64,000 nt of DNA from Agrobacterium tumefaciens. Lineage in GTDB: Bacteria; Pseudomonadota; Alphaproteobacteria; Rhizobiales; Rhizobiaceae. A model generated the notes under the pieces. It had not been told where the DNA came from. It saw only the letters and a program-made list of their open reading frames with translations, and did not search any database. Location of the stretch: the NCBI GenBank assembly GCA_025559845.1, contig CP048469.1, positions 1,488,001-1,552,000 of the forward strand, in the 5' to 3' direction. Both the position numbers and the translations under genes were made by a program. Shown in pieces: positions 8,344 to 16,865 of this stretch. The stretch's first letter is position 1. Every line of letters starts with the position of its first letter.

Positions 8344-8733
8344 TCAGTTCAAATTGGCTGAGGAGTCTGCGCCGGCAACACTCTGCTCAGGCGAAGCTGC
8401 TTTGGGCCGGAAGAACAGAAAAAAGATGATGCTGAGAGGGGAGCCCACGCTGATCGGAAATCCCGTCTCCAGAAAATAGGCGAGTGAGCCGAGCGGGTTA
8501 CTCGTCACCGTCGCAAGTGTGGATGGCAAATAGTTGAAAAGCGCCAGAACGAAAACCGTGACCGTGCCGACCAACAAACCCAGAACCGGCCCCATCAGGC
8601 ATATTAGCAGCGTCGTGGCGATGCTGCGCTTGAACCATCTGGAGATTTTCAGCATGCAGCCAAATGTGACAAAGGCAACAAGGAGAATGAGCAGGAAAAA
8701 GTTTCCCCCGATCATCATGTCAAATTCATTCAT
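8344..8733 (-). CDS. Small membrane protein of unknown function
   Basis: A 129-residue protein not recognised as a known family. Hydrophobic segments lie at about residues 11-28 (FFLLILLVAFVTFGCML), 38-68 (a long stretch covering one or two helices) and 85-108, so it should have three to four membrane helices. The C-terminus is short and polar. The ATG at 8733 has little upstream Shine-Dalgarno sequence. It stands alone between the LysR gene and a 300-base region without clear genes. Confidence 0.55.
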   Translation of the reverse strand: MNEFDMMIGGNFFLLILLVAFVTFGCMLKISRWFKRSIATTLLICLMGPVLGLLVGTVTVFVLALFNYLPSTLATVTSNPLGSLAYFLETGFPISVGSPLSIIFFLFFRPKAASPEQSVAGADSSANLN

Positions 8734-9042
8734 CGCATAATCCTTATCCTAAAAATTTCTAGTTATTCATCTGTAGCGTTCGTCGAAGCTCAACCGCCTT
8801 ACGGCTTCGTCGAGAACCTGCAATTGTCCGCAGACCATTCGGAAACATCGTTCTGTCGCCCAGAGAGAGAACCGATCAACCTCAAAAAACAGGTCACAAC
8901 GTATCGACGCAATCATTGCCCAACGCACCCGCAACAGGAAGCAAGAACGACACATTACAATACAATTTAAAGATGAAAATCCACGCACAATGAAAAAAAT
9001 TCGGAATGCGGTAGACCCTCGCTCGTTTCGAACGCGAATGCC
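8734..9042. other. Intergenic stretch, no supported gene
   Basis: Lower in G+C than its neighbours, with an A+T-rich patch around 8955-9000. A 73-codon frame on the minus strand (8767-8988) has no ribosome site and an unlikely Cys/Arg/Phe-rich composition, so it is not called. No repeats or terminator hairpins were recognised. Confidence 0.4.
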
Positions 9043-9762
9043 TCAGTTTCCCTCGGGCATTCTCCATGACTTGCATTGATCGACGCAATACTCGGGAAAC
9101 ACAATCTTTTTGTCGGCCAGGTTCAATTCGAACATGATGACTGCAATATTGACCTCGCGCAGCGGATTTCTCTGAGCCGTCAAAACAAGTGCACCGGGAG
9201 GCAAGGCCTCCAAATACTCATCAGCATTCCGATAGTGAGCGCCCTCTTCCAAACGGCGTGGAACGAATTGAAGTTCTAAAAGTGCCTCTACGTTTTTCGG
9301 ATCGATGAGCGGCAAGGCTTTCAAAACCGCGTTCTTGACCCCCAGCTCATGCATATCCTTGAAAAGATCGACATCGACAAATAACGTTTTGATCCGAATG
9401 GTTGTCGTGTTTCCCGACCCGGAAAGCTGAAAACGCCTGTAGAGCGGCAGGAAATTCTCGGCACCTGCCATGCCGAACGTACCCGAAAACGCCCTTTCAC
9501 CCAAGAACTTCAGTACGAATGCCTCTGTATCGCCCTTCGGCCCTGGATCGTGGTGGCACAACCGTGTTCGAGGCGCACCGCCGCATTCAGTCCAGCCGGG
9601 CTGCGCTTTCACCCGGTCGTAACTGTCTCCCGCCCTGACGCCCTGCCAGAATTCCGGCGGCGCGTAATTTCCGGGCGGTGCTGCATGAGCGGGCATGACC
9701 AGCCCACACAACAACAAGCCCACCCAGCCGACAAGACGGCTTACGGCTTCTGCGCGCATCAT
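9043..9762 (-). CDS. Secreted protein of unknown function
   Basis: A 239-residue protein with a clear signal peptide: basic start, hydrophobic WVGLLLCGLVMPAHA and likely cleavage after AHA-A. The mature part has four cysteines in two close pairs (CGGAPRTRLC and CVDQC), compatible with periplasmic disulfides, and mixed alpha/beta content. No family was recognised. GGGGGTGA precedes two consecutive ATGs at 9762 and 9759. It is divergent from the phage-like ORF at 9821. Confidence 0.7.
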   Translation of the reverse strand: MMRAEAVSRLVGWVGLLLCGLVMPAHAAPPGNYAPPEFWQGVRAGDSYDRVKAQPGWTECGGAPRTRLCHHDPGPKGDTEAFVLKFLGERAFSGTFGMAGAENFLPLYRRFQLSGSGNTTTIRIKTLFVDVDLFKDMHELGVKNAVLKALPLIDPKNVEALLELQFVPRRLEEGAHYRNADEYLEALPPGALVLTAQRNPLREVNIAVIMFELNLADKKIVFPEYCVDQCKSWRMPEGN

Positions 9763-9820
9763 TCACCCCCACAACCATTGCCCCCGTAACCATGCCTCAA
9801 TCAAACAGGAGAGGCATGCC

Positions 9821-10954
9821 TTGGACACTCAACCCGACCGCGAAACTCAAGGAAAAGAGAACCACCGTCGGGATGCTGTCTCACCCGATATCGATATGCA
9901 ATCTGGGGATGAAAAACCAGACGTTTTTTCGAAAACAGCCGGGCTTGGCCAGGCATATTCAGAGGCGACCGGCCACCCTGCCCCACCGCATTCCATCATC
10001 ATGGGGAACGAGGCTGAGTTTCAGAGAACGATTGACAAAATCCGTCGGGCAAAACTGCTCAAAGAACACCCACGCCTCGCCGCCTGGCTGGCGGAAAACC
10101 GGACCAATGGCGACATCGCCGAACGTGACCTCGAAAATCTCGCAACATTTGACCGGATCGCCAAAGATGCAACGGAGCGTGAGAAAGACCGGCGCAACAG
10201 CGTGTTTTACCAGCCGGCTGCAGCGAGCAAAACGGACGACGAACGCGCGACAGGCCAGCCCAACAGCCTGATGTACCAAACGGCTGGTCCGACTTCCCTT
10301 CAATCCGGGTCACCCTTCACTCCGGTCACGACGCCGGTAGCCGGAAGCAATACGGACGGTGACGTTGGACGCACTACAAACCCCGCCGTCTCTGCTACTC
10401 CCCCAGACCCGGCACCGTCGGATTCAATTACGCCGATGGCCACGGCCCCCGAGACCGCAAGCGAGGCTGGTAAGAGGGCTGACACTGCGGCAATCCAACC
10501 TGTGGGACCTTCAGTCTCAGAGCAAAAAGTCGATCTGATTCTAAGGATCGCTGACTCAGGAAGCCTCGACGAAGCCGGAGTTCACCAGCTTCGTACGGAC
10601 ATTCAGGCTCAGAGCGACATCAACTCCTACTTTGCATTAGGGCTTGCGACTGAGCAACTCGCCGGAATGCCGCGCGAGAAGGTCCTCTTTCAGATAAAGC
10701 CGTACTTGACGCCTGAAGACAGGCGACACTTTGCGAGCGAAGACTTGGAACTCGTAAAGCGTCATGATGTGCAACTCATGACGGTTGAGGATCTGGAGTG
10801 GTCTGGACAAAGCATCGTAGAAACTGGGAAGGGGATCACCCGCGGTTTAGTTAAGGTCGGAGGCAGCCTTGTGGAACTCGCCAGCTCAGTTTTGGAGGCT
10901 TGTCACGCTGGAAGCCCAGCAACCCCATATCAACGCCGCACTGATGCGCATTGA
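9821..10954 (+). CDS. Phage virion-associated-like protein, possibly truncated
   Basis: About 377 residues, starting at TTG 9821 after AGGAGAGG. Residues around 60-125 (FQRTIDKIRRAKLLKEHPRL, then AAWLAENRTN and DLENLATFDRI) resemble the repeated helical pattern 'P-x-L-x-x-W-L ... DDLENL' near the start of very large internal virion proteins of alphaproteobacterial phages. The middle is Pro/Thr/Ala-rich and looks disordered; the end is helical. The length is far below that of the virion proteins, so it may be a remnant or a shorter relative. It begins a run of short membrane-protein genes resembling a lysis cassette. Confidence 0.5.
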   Translation: MDTQPDRETQGKENHRRDAVSPDIDMQSGDEKPDVFSKTAGLGQAYSEATGHPAPPHSIIMGNEAEFQRTIDKIRRAKLLKEHPRLAAWLAENRTNGDIAERDLENLATFDRIAKDATEREKDRRNSVFYQPAAASKTDDERATGQPNSLMYQTAGPTSLQSGSPFTPVTTPVAGSNTDGDVGRTTNPAVSATPPDPAPSDSITPMATAPETASEAGKRADTAAIQPVGPSVSEQKVDLILRIADSGSLDEAGVHQLRTDIQAQSDINSYFALGLATEQLAGMPREKVLFQIKPYLTPEDRRHFASEDLELVKRHDVQLMTVEDLEWSGQSIVETGKGITRGLVKVGGSLVELASSVLEACHAGSPATPYQRRTDAH

Positions 10955-11084
10955 AGGCAGTGTCGGCAAGATCGCCGACAGGATACGCAATGCGCTTTGG
11001 GCCCTGTTGCTGCTCGTTCTGGGGCCAATGATCGCCCTGTTGTTCAAGGCCTTTGCCGCCGGCGCGCTCTCCACCCATCTCTAG
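10869..11084 (+). CDS. Small single-span membrane protein, possible holin/XhlA-like
   Basis: A 71-codon frame overlapping the end of the previous gene by 86 bases in the +1 frame. TTG at 10869 follows GGAGG; an internal ATG at 10944 is another option. After a helical region (LEAQQPHINAALMRIEGSVG), a hydrophobic span follows (ALWALLLLVLGPMIALLFKAF). A helical prefix plus one C-terminal span resembles XhlA-type accessory lysis proteins. Position before two further small membrane proteins supports the reading, but the start is uncertain. Confidence 0.42.
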   Translation: MWNSPAQFWRLVTLEAQQPHINAALMRIEGSVGKIADRIRNALWALLLLVLGPMIALLFKAFAAGALSTHL

Positions 11085-11145
11085 ATTTGCGCGAACAACC
11101 TTTCCCCAACAATCCTGCCTCCGTCATCAAAGGAGGGCACCACAC

Positions 11146-11349
11146 ATGACGCTCGTCTTCATTCGCATTCTGTTGCGGTATATCGCGGCGGTCCTTGTTA
11201 CCCAGGGGTTTATCGCGCCTGAACTCGGAGACCTGATGTCCGCAGATCCCGATATTGCCATGGCGCTGCAGATCCTCATCGGTGCGCTCATCGCCGCCCT
11301 GGCGGAAGGCTGGTATATGCTTGCCCATAGATACGGTTGGGCAAGATGA
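11146..11349 (+). CDS. Putative phage holin-like membrane protein
   Basis: A 67-residue protein behind an excellent ribosome site (AAAGGAGG, nine bases before the ATG). It has two hydrophobic segments, FIRILLRYIAAVLVTQGFI near residues 5-23 and IAMALQILIGALIAALAEGW near 37-56. Size and two-span hairpin topology fit small holins of the kind found beside phage endolysins. Its stop overlaps the next start (ATGA), which implies translational coupling. Family membership is inferred from topology and context. Confidence 0.55.
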   Translation: MTLVFIRILLRYIAAVLVTQGFIAPELGDLMSADPDIAMALQILIGALIAALAEGWYMLAHRYGWAR

Positions 11350-11741
11350 CGTGGCTCACCAATCTCCTGCTTGGCGGACTGGTCGAAAAATTCACCGCGC
11401 CATTGCTTGCCGCCTATCAGGCGAAACTGGCTGCAGAAACGGACAGGGATCGTCTCGCCGCCGACCAAACGATCAAGCGCCTTGAGGCAGCCCGCGATAT
11501 TGCCATAGCCGAAACCGCCGATCGCTGGAGCGCCACCCGCGTCGGACGCTGGCTGATCGTCGTTCCCTTTGGCCTCTGGTGGGCGGCAATCTACCTGGTG
11601 CAGATCGTCAACCCGTGGTTTGGGCTAAATCTCGTTGTTGTGGATGTACCCAAGCACATCAACGAGATGGCGCTGATCCTGATACCGGCAATCGTCATCG
11701 GGGACGCCGGAGCGCTGCTGGCTCGCCGCATCCGCCGGTAG
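11346..11741 (+). CDS. Phage-type lysis-associated membrane protein (holin-like)
   Basis: A 131-residue protein starting in the ATGA overlap with the previous gene. The N-terminal amphipathic helix (MTWLTNLLLGGLVEKFTAPL) is followed by a charged coiled-coil-like stretch (KLAAETDRDRLAADQTIKRL) and two hydrophobic segments (WLIVVPFGLWWAAIYLVQIV and MALILIPAIVIGDAGALLA). This arrangement recurs in holin-type proteins of Rhizobiales prophages. No endolysin gene follows; the only endolysin in the window is near 36 kb. The convergent HxlR gene begins 42 bases beyond the stop. Confidence 0.55.
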   Translation: MTWLTNLLLGGLVEKFTAPLLAAYQAKLAAETDRDRLAADQTIKRLEAARDIAIAETADRWSATRVGRWLIVVPFGLWWAAIYLVQIVNPWFGLNLVVVDVPKHINEMALILIPAIVIGDAGALLARRIRR

Positions 11742-11782
11742 CGAACGCCACTTTAATTCGCGCAACGGCCAAAGAGCCGCAC

Positions 11783-12115
11783 TCATCCACTTTGAACGTC
11801 GTCGCGCGCCTTCAGCCAAAGGCCGAATTCCTTTACCACCGCAACGAGCTTCTCCAGACGCTGACCATCGCTGGTCAGCGAATACTCCACCTTGACGGGA
11901 ATGGTGGGATAGACGGTGCGCATCACCAGTCCCGCCTCTTCCAGGGCACGAAGATCAAGCGTCAACATCCGCTGCGAAATACTCGGCACAAGCCTGCGCA
12001 ATTCATTGAACCGCTTCGGACCATCCACCAGATAGGAAGCAATCAGCAATCGCCATCGCCCGCCCAGCAAACGCATTGTTTCCTCAACCGAACAGCCGGT
12101 CACGCTATCCTTCAT
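11783..12115 (-). CDS. HxlR family transcriptional regulator
   Basis: A 110-residue winged-helix regulator. The N-terminal Cys near residue 8 (TGCSVEETMRLLGGRWRLLI) and the segment FNELRRLVPSISQRMLTLDL are signatures of the HxlR/MarR-like group, which often senses electrophiles through a single Cys. It is divergent from the glutathione S-transferase gene, and a 19-bp palindrome lies right at its start, so it most likely controls that gene and itself. Confidence 0.9.
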   Translation of the reverse strand: MKDSVTGCSVEETMRLLGGRWRLLIASYLVDGPKRFNELRRLVPSISQRMLTLDLRALEEAGLVMRTVYPTIPVKVEYSLTSDGQRLEKLVAVVKEFGLWLKARDDVQSG

Positions 12116-12137
12116 AACGGGCGCCTTTCGCGAAGAC

Positions 12138-12156
12138 AGGTATAATTTATGTACCT
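12138..12156. promoter_or_regulatory. Candidate HxlR operator
   Basis: AGGTA-N9-TACCT is a 19-bp palindrome between the divergent HxlR and GST genes, with an A+T-rich centre that contains TATAAT. Overlap with a potential -10 element fits repression or activation from this site. The spacing resembles GTAC-containing operators of the family. Confidence 0.5.
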
Positions 12157-12265
12157 AGATGACAATATTTTGCGTTCTTACGTTTTTATACCGCCTCCAT
12201 TAAGTGGGTTTCCTGCCGCGAGCAATACGACACGGGTTCGCGCAGAGACACATTCGGAGACAGCA

Positions 12266-12901
12266 ATGAAACTCTATTATATGCCGGCGGCATGCTCGCT
12301 CGCATCGCATATCGTCGCCAACGAACTTGAACTGGCGGTCGAGTTTATCAAGGTCAACGTCAGCGATCGAAAAGACGAAACAGGTGAGGATTTTTACCGG
12401 ATCAACCCCAATGGTTACATTCCGGCCCTGCAGTTGAATGATGGCCGCGTACTGTTCGAAGGCGCCGCCATTCTGCAGTATCTGGCCGATCTGAAACCGG
12501 AACGCTGCCTGGCGCCAGCCAACGGAACATTCGAGCGCTACAAGCTGCAGGAAATGCTGGGCTTCCTGGCGACGGAAATCCACAAGGGGTTCATCCCGCT
12601 GCTCTACGCGGACCTCGCCGGTCGTTATCTGGAGACGGCACGGCCGAAACTGCTAAAACGCTTCGCCTGGATTGATGAGCAACTGGTTAAAGCCCCCTAT
12701 CTGATGGGAGACCGCTTCACCGTTGCCGATGCCTATCTGTTCGCGCTGACCGGCTGGGGTCAGGCATCCTGGCTGAAATCCTACTATAACGCCGATATTC
12801 GTTTCGATGCCTTCCTCAACCTGCAGGCATGGTACATACGCATGCGGCAAAGAGAGGCAGTGAAACAGTCACTCCAGGAAGAAGGTCTGGCCTTTCATTG
12901 A
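12266..12901 (+). CDS. Glutathione S-transferase, beta-like
   Basis: A 211-residue cytosolic GST. The N-terminal thioredoxin-like domain starts MKLYYMPAACSLASHI; Tyr5 and Cys10 match the beta-class active-site pattern, and GYIPALQL contains the cis-Pro. The helical C-terminal domain follows, with LMGDRFTVADAYLFALTGW as its conserved N-capping region. The ATG at 12266 matches the family start; upstream codons in the frame to 12149 are leader sequence. Divergent from an HxlR regulator, which suggests induction by electrophiles. Confidence 0.92.
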   Translation: MKLYYMPAACSLASHIVANELELAVEFIKVNVSDRKDETGEDFYRINPNGYIPALQLNDGRVLFEGAAILQYLADLKPERCLAPANGTFERYKLQEMLGFLATEIHKGFIPLLYADLAGRYLETARPKLLKRFAWIDEQLVKAPYLMGDRFTVADAYLFALTGWGQASWLKSYYNADIRFDAFLNLQAWYIRMRQREAVKQSLQEEGLAFH

Positions 12902-12945
12902 CCTCTCACCTCCCGGCGACATCATGCGGCATGGCGCCGGGAATT

Positions 12946-13836
12946 TCATTCGCCGAACTCCTCCAAGACCGCCTGCACGAAGCTTTGCACCTTCACGGTC
13001 GGTCGGCGCCCCGCCGGATAGATCACATGCATCGGCCGAACCGGTCCTTCATAATCCGGCAATACCCGCACAAGCCGACCGGCGGCGATTTCGGCGTCTA
13101 ATACGCTCTCAGGCCCCAGGGTAACACCGAAACCCTCTTTAGCGGCATGCAACAGTGCTTTCCAGTCGTTGCTGCGGATGCGTCCCGTCGCCTGCACCTC
13201 TTCGGTCCTGCCGTTGCGGCTGAACTGCCATCGGCAGGGAACGGAGGGGGACCAGTAGGCATAGGCCAGGCAATCATGTTTTGCGAGTTCGGCTGGCGTC
13301 CTGGGCACGCCGCGTCGCGCCAGATAATCCGGAGACGCGCAGGCAATCAGCCGATATGGCGCAAGAGGATGGGCAACAAGGGCCGCATCATTGACCTCGC
13401 CGACACGCACCATCACCTCGAACCCCTCTTCCAGCGGGTCGACAAAACGGTCGTTCAGCGTCAGGTCGATCTGCATATCCGGGTAGCGGCTGAGATAGCG
13501 GGTGACAAATGGCGCGAGGCTGAAGGCGCCAAAGGTCATGGGTGCGTTGACGCGCAGCACGCCTTTCGGACGCGAGCGCATCTCCTTCGCCACGGATTCC
13601 GCCGCCTCGACCTCCGAAAGCAGTTGCTTGCAGCGATCATAATAGGCGCGGCCCACATCCGTCAGGCTCTGGCGCCGCGTTGTCCGGTGCAGCAGCGCAG
13701 TGCCCAGCCGGTCTTCCAGAAACACGACGTGCTTGGCGACCATCTGCGGCGAGATGCCCATGGCCTCGGCGGCACCGGCAAAAGAACCCAGATCCGCGGA
13801 TTTGACGAAAACCGCCATGCTGGTAAGCCTGTCCAC
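12946..13836 (-). CDS. LysR family transcriptional regulator (DsdC/AaeR-like branch)
   Basis: A 296-residue LysR protein. The GTG at 13836 gives the standard opening VDRLTSMAVFVKSADLGSFA and follows CAGGGG at good spacing; the frame upstream has no such support. The HTH (AEAMGISPQMVAKHVVFLED) and the RLIACASPDYLARRGVPRTP segment place it in the large group that regulates adjacent reductases or exporters. It is divergent from the F420-type NADP reductase gene at 13938, with a T-N11-A box between them. Confidence 0.9.
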   Translation of the reverse strand: MDRLTSMAVFVKSADLGSFAGAAEAMGISPQMVAKHVVFLEDRLGTALLHRTTRRQSLTDVGRAYYDRCKQLLSEVEAAESVAKEMRSRPKGVLRVNAPMTFGAFSLAPFVTRYLSRYPDMQIDLTLNDRFVDPLEEGFEVMVRVGEVNDAALVAHPLAPYRLIACASPDYLARRGVPRTPAELAKHDCLAYAYWSPSVPCRWQFSRNGRTEEVQATGRIRSNDWKALLHAAKEGFGVTLGPESVLDAEIAAGRLVRVLPDYEGPVRPMHVIYPAGRRPTVKVQSFVQAVLEEFGE

Positions 13837-13854
13837 GATTAACCCCTGACAGTG

Positions 13855-13869
13855 TTGAATGTCGTTCAA
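13855..13869. promoter_or_regulatory. LysR-type binding site (T-N11-A)
   Basis: TTGAATGTCGTTCAA is an inverted repeat with arms TTGAA/TTCAA; the inner part is a T-N11-A box. It lies between the divergent LysR (start 13836) and reductase (start 13938) genes, as expected for an LTTR activation site. Confidence 0.55.
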
Positions 13870-13937
13870 TATGGAGAATTTATCCGGTTTTGGCATCAAA
13901 TTAAACCTCCGTCATCCCATCAACACGGAGATACGAC

Positions 13938-14564
13938 ATGAACATCGGAATTATCGGCGCAGGTTTTGTCGGCCGCGCCATCGGCAAGCTTGCCGTCGCT
14001 GCGGGCCATAAGGTCATGCTCAGCAATTCACGCGGACCGCAAACCCTGTTCAGCCTCAGATACGGCGTTGGCTGCGAGGTCGGCACGGTGGAAGAAGCCG
14101 CCGCCTTTGGCGATATCGTGGTCGTTGCCATTCCGCTTGCCGCCTATCGTTCCATTCCGGTGGCGCCTCTAGCGGGCAAGGTGGTGATCGACACCAACAA
14201 CTACTACCGGGAACGCGATGGTGGCATAGCCGAACTGGATGCCGGCACGACCACGACAAGCGAACTTCTGGCAAAACACCTTCCGCAATCGCGTATCGTC
14301 AAAGCCTTCAACGCCGTTACCATGAATGATCTCGAAACGGATGGCCGCCCCGCAGGCTCGACTGAGCGCCGCGCCTTGCCTCTTGCCGGTGACAGCAAGG
14401 AAGACAAGGCCATAGCCATCAGGCTCTATGATGAATTCGGCTTTGACGCGGTGGATGTCGGCCCTCTGTCTGAAGGCTGGCGTTTCGAGCGTGACCGGCC
14501 AGTCTATTGCGTACCGATGAACACCGACCGCCTCAGACAGACGCTGGCAGAAACCCAACGCTGA
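13938..14564 (+). CDS. NADPH-dependent F420 reductase-like NAD(P)-binding protein
   Basis: A 208-residue Rossmann-fold protein starting MNIGIIGAGFVGRAIGKLA with the GxGxxG loop, followed by SNSRGPQTL, whose Arg and Ser suggest NADP preference. The pattern DTNNYYRERDGG, VKAFNAVT and LPLAGD is typical of the F420-dependent NADP oxidoreductase-like family in bacteria without F420, where it probably acts as a ferric or flavin reductase or another NADPH enzyme. It is single, divergent from a LysR gene and closed by a terminator-like hairpin at 14594. Confidence 0.82.
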   Translation: MNIGIIGAGFVGRAIGKLAVAAGHKVMLSNSRGPQTLFSLRYGVGCEVGTVEEAAAFGDIVVVAIPLAAYRSIPVAPLAGKVVIDTNNYYRERDGGIAELDAGTTTTSELLAKHLPQSRIVKAFNAVTMNDLETDGRPAGSTERRALPLAGDSKEDKAIAIRLYDEFGFDAVDVGPLSEGWRFERDRPVYCVPMNTDRLRQTLAETQR

Positions 14565-14593
14565 AGACGAGAGAACAGCGATCGTGTAAAATC

Positions 14594-14620
14594 GAAGGGG
14601 CATCCCACCCCTTCCTTTCA
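14594..14620. terminator. Intrinsic terminator-like hairpin
   Basis: GAAGGGG (14594-14600) pairs with CCCCTTC (14608-14614) around a seven-base loop, followed by CTTTCA. It sits between the convergent reductase gene and the LysR gene and may serve either. The trailing T tract is short. Confidence 0.55.
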
Positions 14621-14652
14621 GTCAACCGGAATATCGCGACGTAAATCCAGCG

Positions 14653-15546
14653 TCATCCGTGATAGCGCAGCGCCTCAAGCACAACCTTCATCGCCGGCGA
14701 CATCTGCCGTCTGCTGGCATAATAGAGATGATAGCCCGTAAACGGTTCACACCAGTCGTCGAGTACGCCCTGCAATCTGCCGGAGGCAATGTGCTCCTCG
14801 ACGAGATCCTCGGGTATATAGGCAATTCCATATCCTTTCATGGCGGCGTCGATCTGCGCGATCGATGAGTTGAAACTCAGTTGCCCATCCACCCTGACCC
14901 GAAGCTCGCGGCCGTCCTTTTCAAATTCCCAGGCATAAAATCCGCCCCAGGTAGCCTGGCGCGTGTTGATGCAGACATGCCCGACCAGATCCTGCGGCAC
15001 CCGTGGAATGCCGTGGCTGGCAAAATAGTCGGGTGAACCCACCGCCCGCAAACGCCAGTCCGGACCGATACGCACGGCAATCATGTCCTTGTCGACGCTC
15101 TCACCGAGCCGCACACCCGCATCGAAACGTTCCTCGACAATATTGCGCATGCCGTTGTCGCTATAGAGTTCGACGCGGATGTCGGGATAACCCGAAAGCA
15201 CCCGGCTCAATTTTGGCCAGACGGTCATCTGCAAGGCGTGATCGGAGAGCGTCAGACGCACGGTGCCCGAGGGCTTTTCACGAAAGGCAACGAGGTCGGC
15301 GAGATCAGCCTCAATTCCCTCAAAACGCGGCGAAAGCGACTGGAACAGGCGCTCACCAGCCTCGGTCGTCGCAACGCTGCGCGTGGTCCTCGTCAGCAGA
15401 CGCACGCCAAGCCGTGCCTCCAACTGTTTGATCGTATAGCTGAGCGTCGATTGCGACGTACCAAGTGTCGCTGCCGCCTTCGTGAAGCTCTGCGCCTTCG
15501 CAACCTCGAGAAACCACAGCAGATCCTTCATGTCCTCACGCTGCAT
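14653..15546 (-). CDS. LysR family transcriptional regulator
   Basis: A 297-residue LysR protein beginning MQREDMKDLLWFLEVAKAQS, with the HTH GTSQSTLSYTIKQLEARLGV and a ligand domain that ends LYYASRRQMSPAMKVVLEAL. It belongs to the branch whose members commonly sit beside aldo/keto reductases or MFS exporters. It is divergent from the MFS-cyclophilin-hydrolase-CMD/cupin cluster and is its likely regulator. The intergenic region at 15547-15668 contains A+T-rich candidate LTTR sequence but no clean palindrome. Confidence 0.9.
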   Translation of the reverse strand: MQREDMKDLLWFLEVAKAQSFTKAAATLGTSQSTLSYTIKQLEARLGVRLLTRTTRSVATTEAGERLFQSLSPRFEGIEADLADLVAFREKPSGTVRLTLSDHALQMTVWPKLSRVLSGYPDIRVELYSDNGMRNIVEERFDAGVRLGESVDKDMIAVRIGPDWRLRAVGSPDYFASHGIPRVPQDLVGHVCINTRQATWGGFYAWEFEKDGRELRVRVDGQLSFNSSIAQIDAAMKGYGIAYIPEDLVEEHIASGRLQGVLDDWCEPFTGYHLYYASRRQMSPAMKVVLEALRYHG

Positions 15547-15668
15547 GGCTGCTCCTATTAATATTGGATTTCGATAAGTCCATGCGGATTAGCACGGATT
15601 GTCCGCAAAGTAGAGCGACAATATCCTGGCGCCACAGAGAGAAACCCGGTTTCGACAGGCGGCGCCAT

Positions 15669-16865
15669 ATGACACTCACCTACAACGAAAACGTTCAAGC
15701 GAAGGAGACGGTGCCTGCTGCCTGGAGCGCGGTGCTATCCATGACACTGTGCGTTTTCGTTCTGATCGCCTCGGAATTCATGCCGGTCAGCCTGCTCACG
15801 CCCATTGCCACTGATCTCGGTGTTTCCGAAGGAAATACCGGTCAGGCCATATCGGTTTCCGGCATCTTTGCCGTGCTGACCAGTCTGTGCATTGCCTCCG
15901 TCATCCGCAGGCTGGACCGCCGAACCGTCGTTCTCGGCCTGACGGCGCTGCTGATGGTATCGGGCGCCATTGTCACCTTCGCCCCCTCCTACTCCGTTCT
16001 GATGCTGGGACGCGCCCTGCTGGGCGTATCGATCGGCGGTTTCTGGTCGATGTCGACATCCATCGTCATGCGGCTTGTCCCCAATGAAGAGATACCGAAA
16101 GCGCTCGCTCTGCTGAATGCCGGCAATGCCATCGCGGCAACCGTCTCAGCCCCGCTTGGCAGTCTTCTCGGTGCCTATATCGGCTGGCGTGGCGCCTTCT
16201 TTCTGGTTGTACCGGTGGATCTGCTTGCGCTTGTCTGGCAATGGGTCAGCCTGCCATCCCTTCCCCCTCGTCGGGAACGCGCATCGCTCAACGTATTCAG
16301 GCTTCTGGCGCGGTTGCCGGTGGCAATGGGCATGGCGGCGATCCTGACGCTGTTCATGGGGCAGTTTGCGCTTTTCACCTATCTCCGCCCGTTTCTGGAA
16401 CAGGTCACACGGGTCCACATCGAAACGCTGTCGGTGTTCCTGCTTGTCATGGGTCTGGCGGGAGCGGTCGGAACCTGGGTCGTCGGAAGACTGCTGCAAC
16501 ACCGCCTGTTCGGCATTCTGGTCACCATCCCGCTGCTGATGGCCGTTGTCGCCCTGTTCATGATCGCCTTCGGGGGTATGAAAATCCCGGTCTTCGTCGC
16601 CTTGATCGGCTGGGGCTTCCTCGGCACGGCAGCACCGGTCGGTTGGGGCACGTGGCTGAGCCGCACGCTTCCCGATGATGCCGAGGCCGGCGGCGGGCTT
16701 CAGGTCGCCGTCATTCAGCTCGCCATCACGGCGGGGGCATCGGCCGGCGGGCTGGTCTTCGATGCGTTGGGCTGGCAGTCGACATTCTCGATGAGCGCGC
16801 TTCTCCTGTTCTGCTCCTCGCTTCTTTCCGTCGCCGCATGGCGGGCAGCACGGGACCGGCCATGA
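15669..16865 (+). CDS. MFS transporter (DHA1 drug/sugar efflux type)
   Basis: A 398-residue major facilitator with about twelve hydrophobic segments. The loop 2-3 motif appears as SVIRRLDRRTVVL, followed by RALLGVSIGGFWSMS (motif B-like) and APLGSLLGAYIGWRGAFF (motif C, antiporter signature). The ATG at 15669 is chosen because the frame upstream to 15564 is hydrophilic and lacks a ribosome site. Its stop overlaps the start of the next gene (ATGA at 16862), so the two are coupled. Probably exports a small organic compound in the LysR-controlled cluster. Confidence 0.9.
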   Translation: MTLTYNENVQAKETVPAAWSAVLSMTLCVFVLIASEFMPVSLLTPIATDLGVSEGNTGQAISVSGIFAVLTSLCIASVIRRLDRRTVVLGLTALLMVSGAIVTFAPSYSVLMLGRALLGVSIGGFWSMSTSIVMRLVPNEEIPKALALLNAGNAIAATVSAPLGSLLGAYIGWRGAFFLVVPVDLLALVWQWVSLPSLPPRRERASLNVFRLLARLPVAMGMAAILTLFMGQFALFTYLRPFLEQVTRVHIETLSVFLLVMGLAGAVGTWVVGRLLQHRLFGILVTIPLLMAVVALFMIAFGGMKIPVFVALIGWGFLGTAAPVGWGTWLSRTLPDDAEAGGGLQVAVIQLAITAGASAGGLVFDALGWQSTFSMSALLLFCSSLLSVAAWRAARDRP

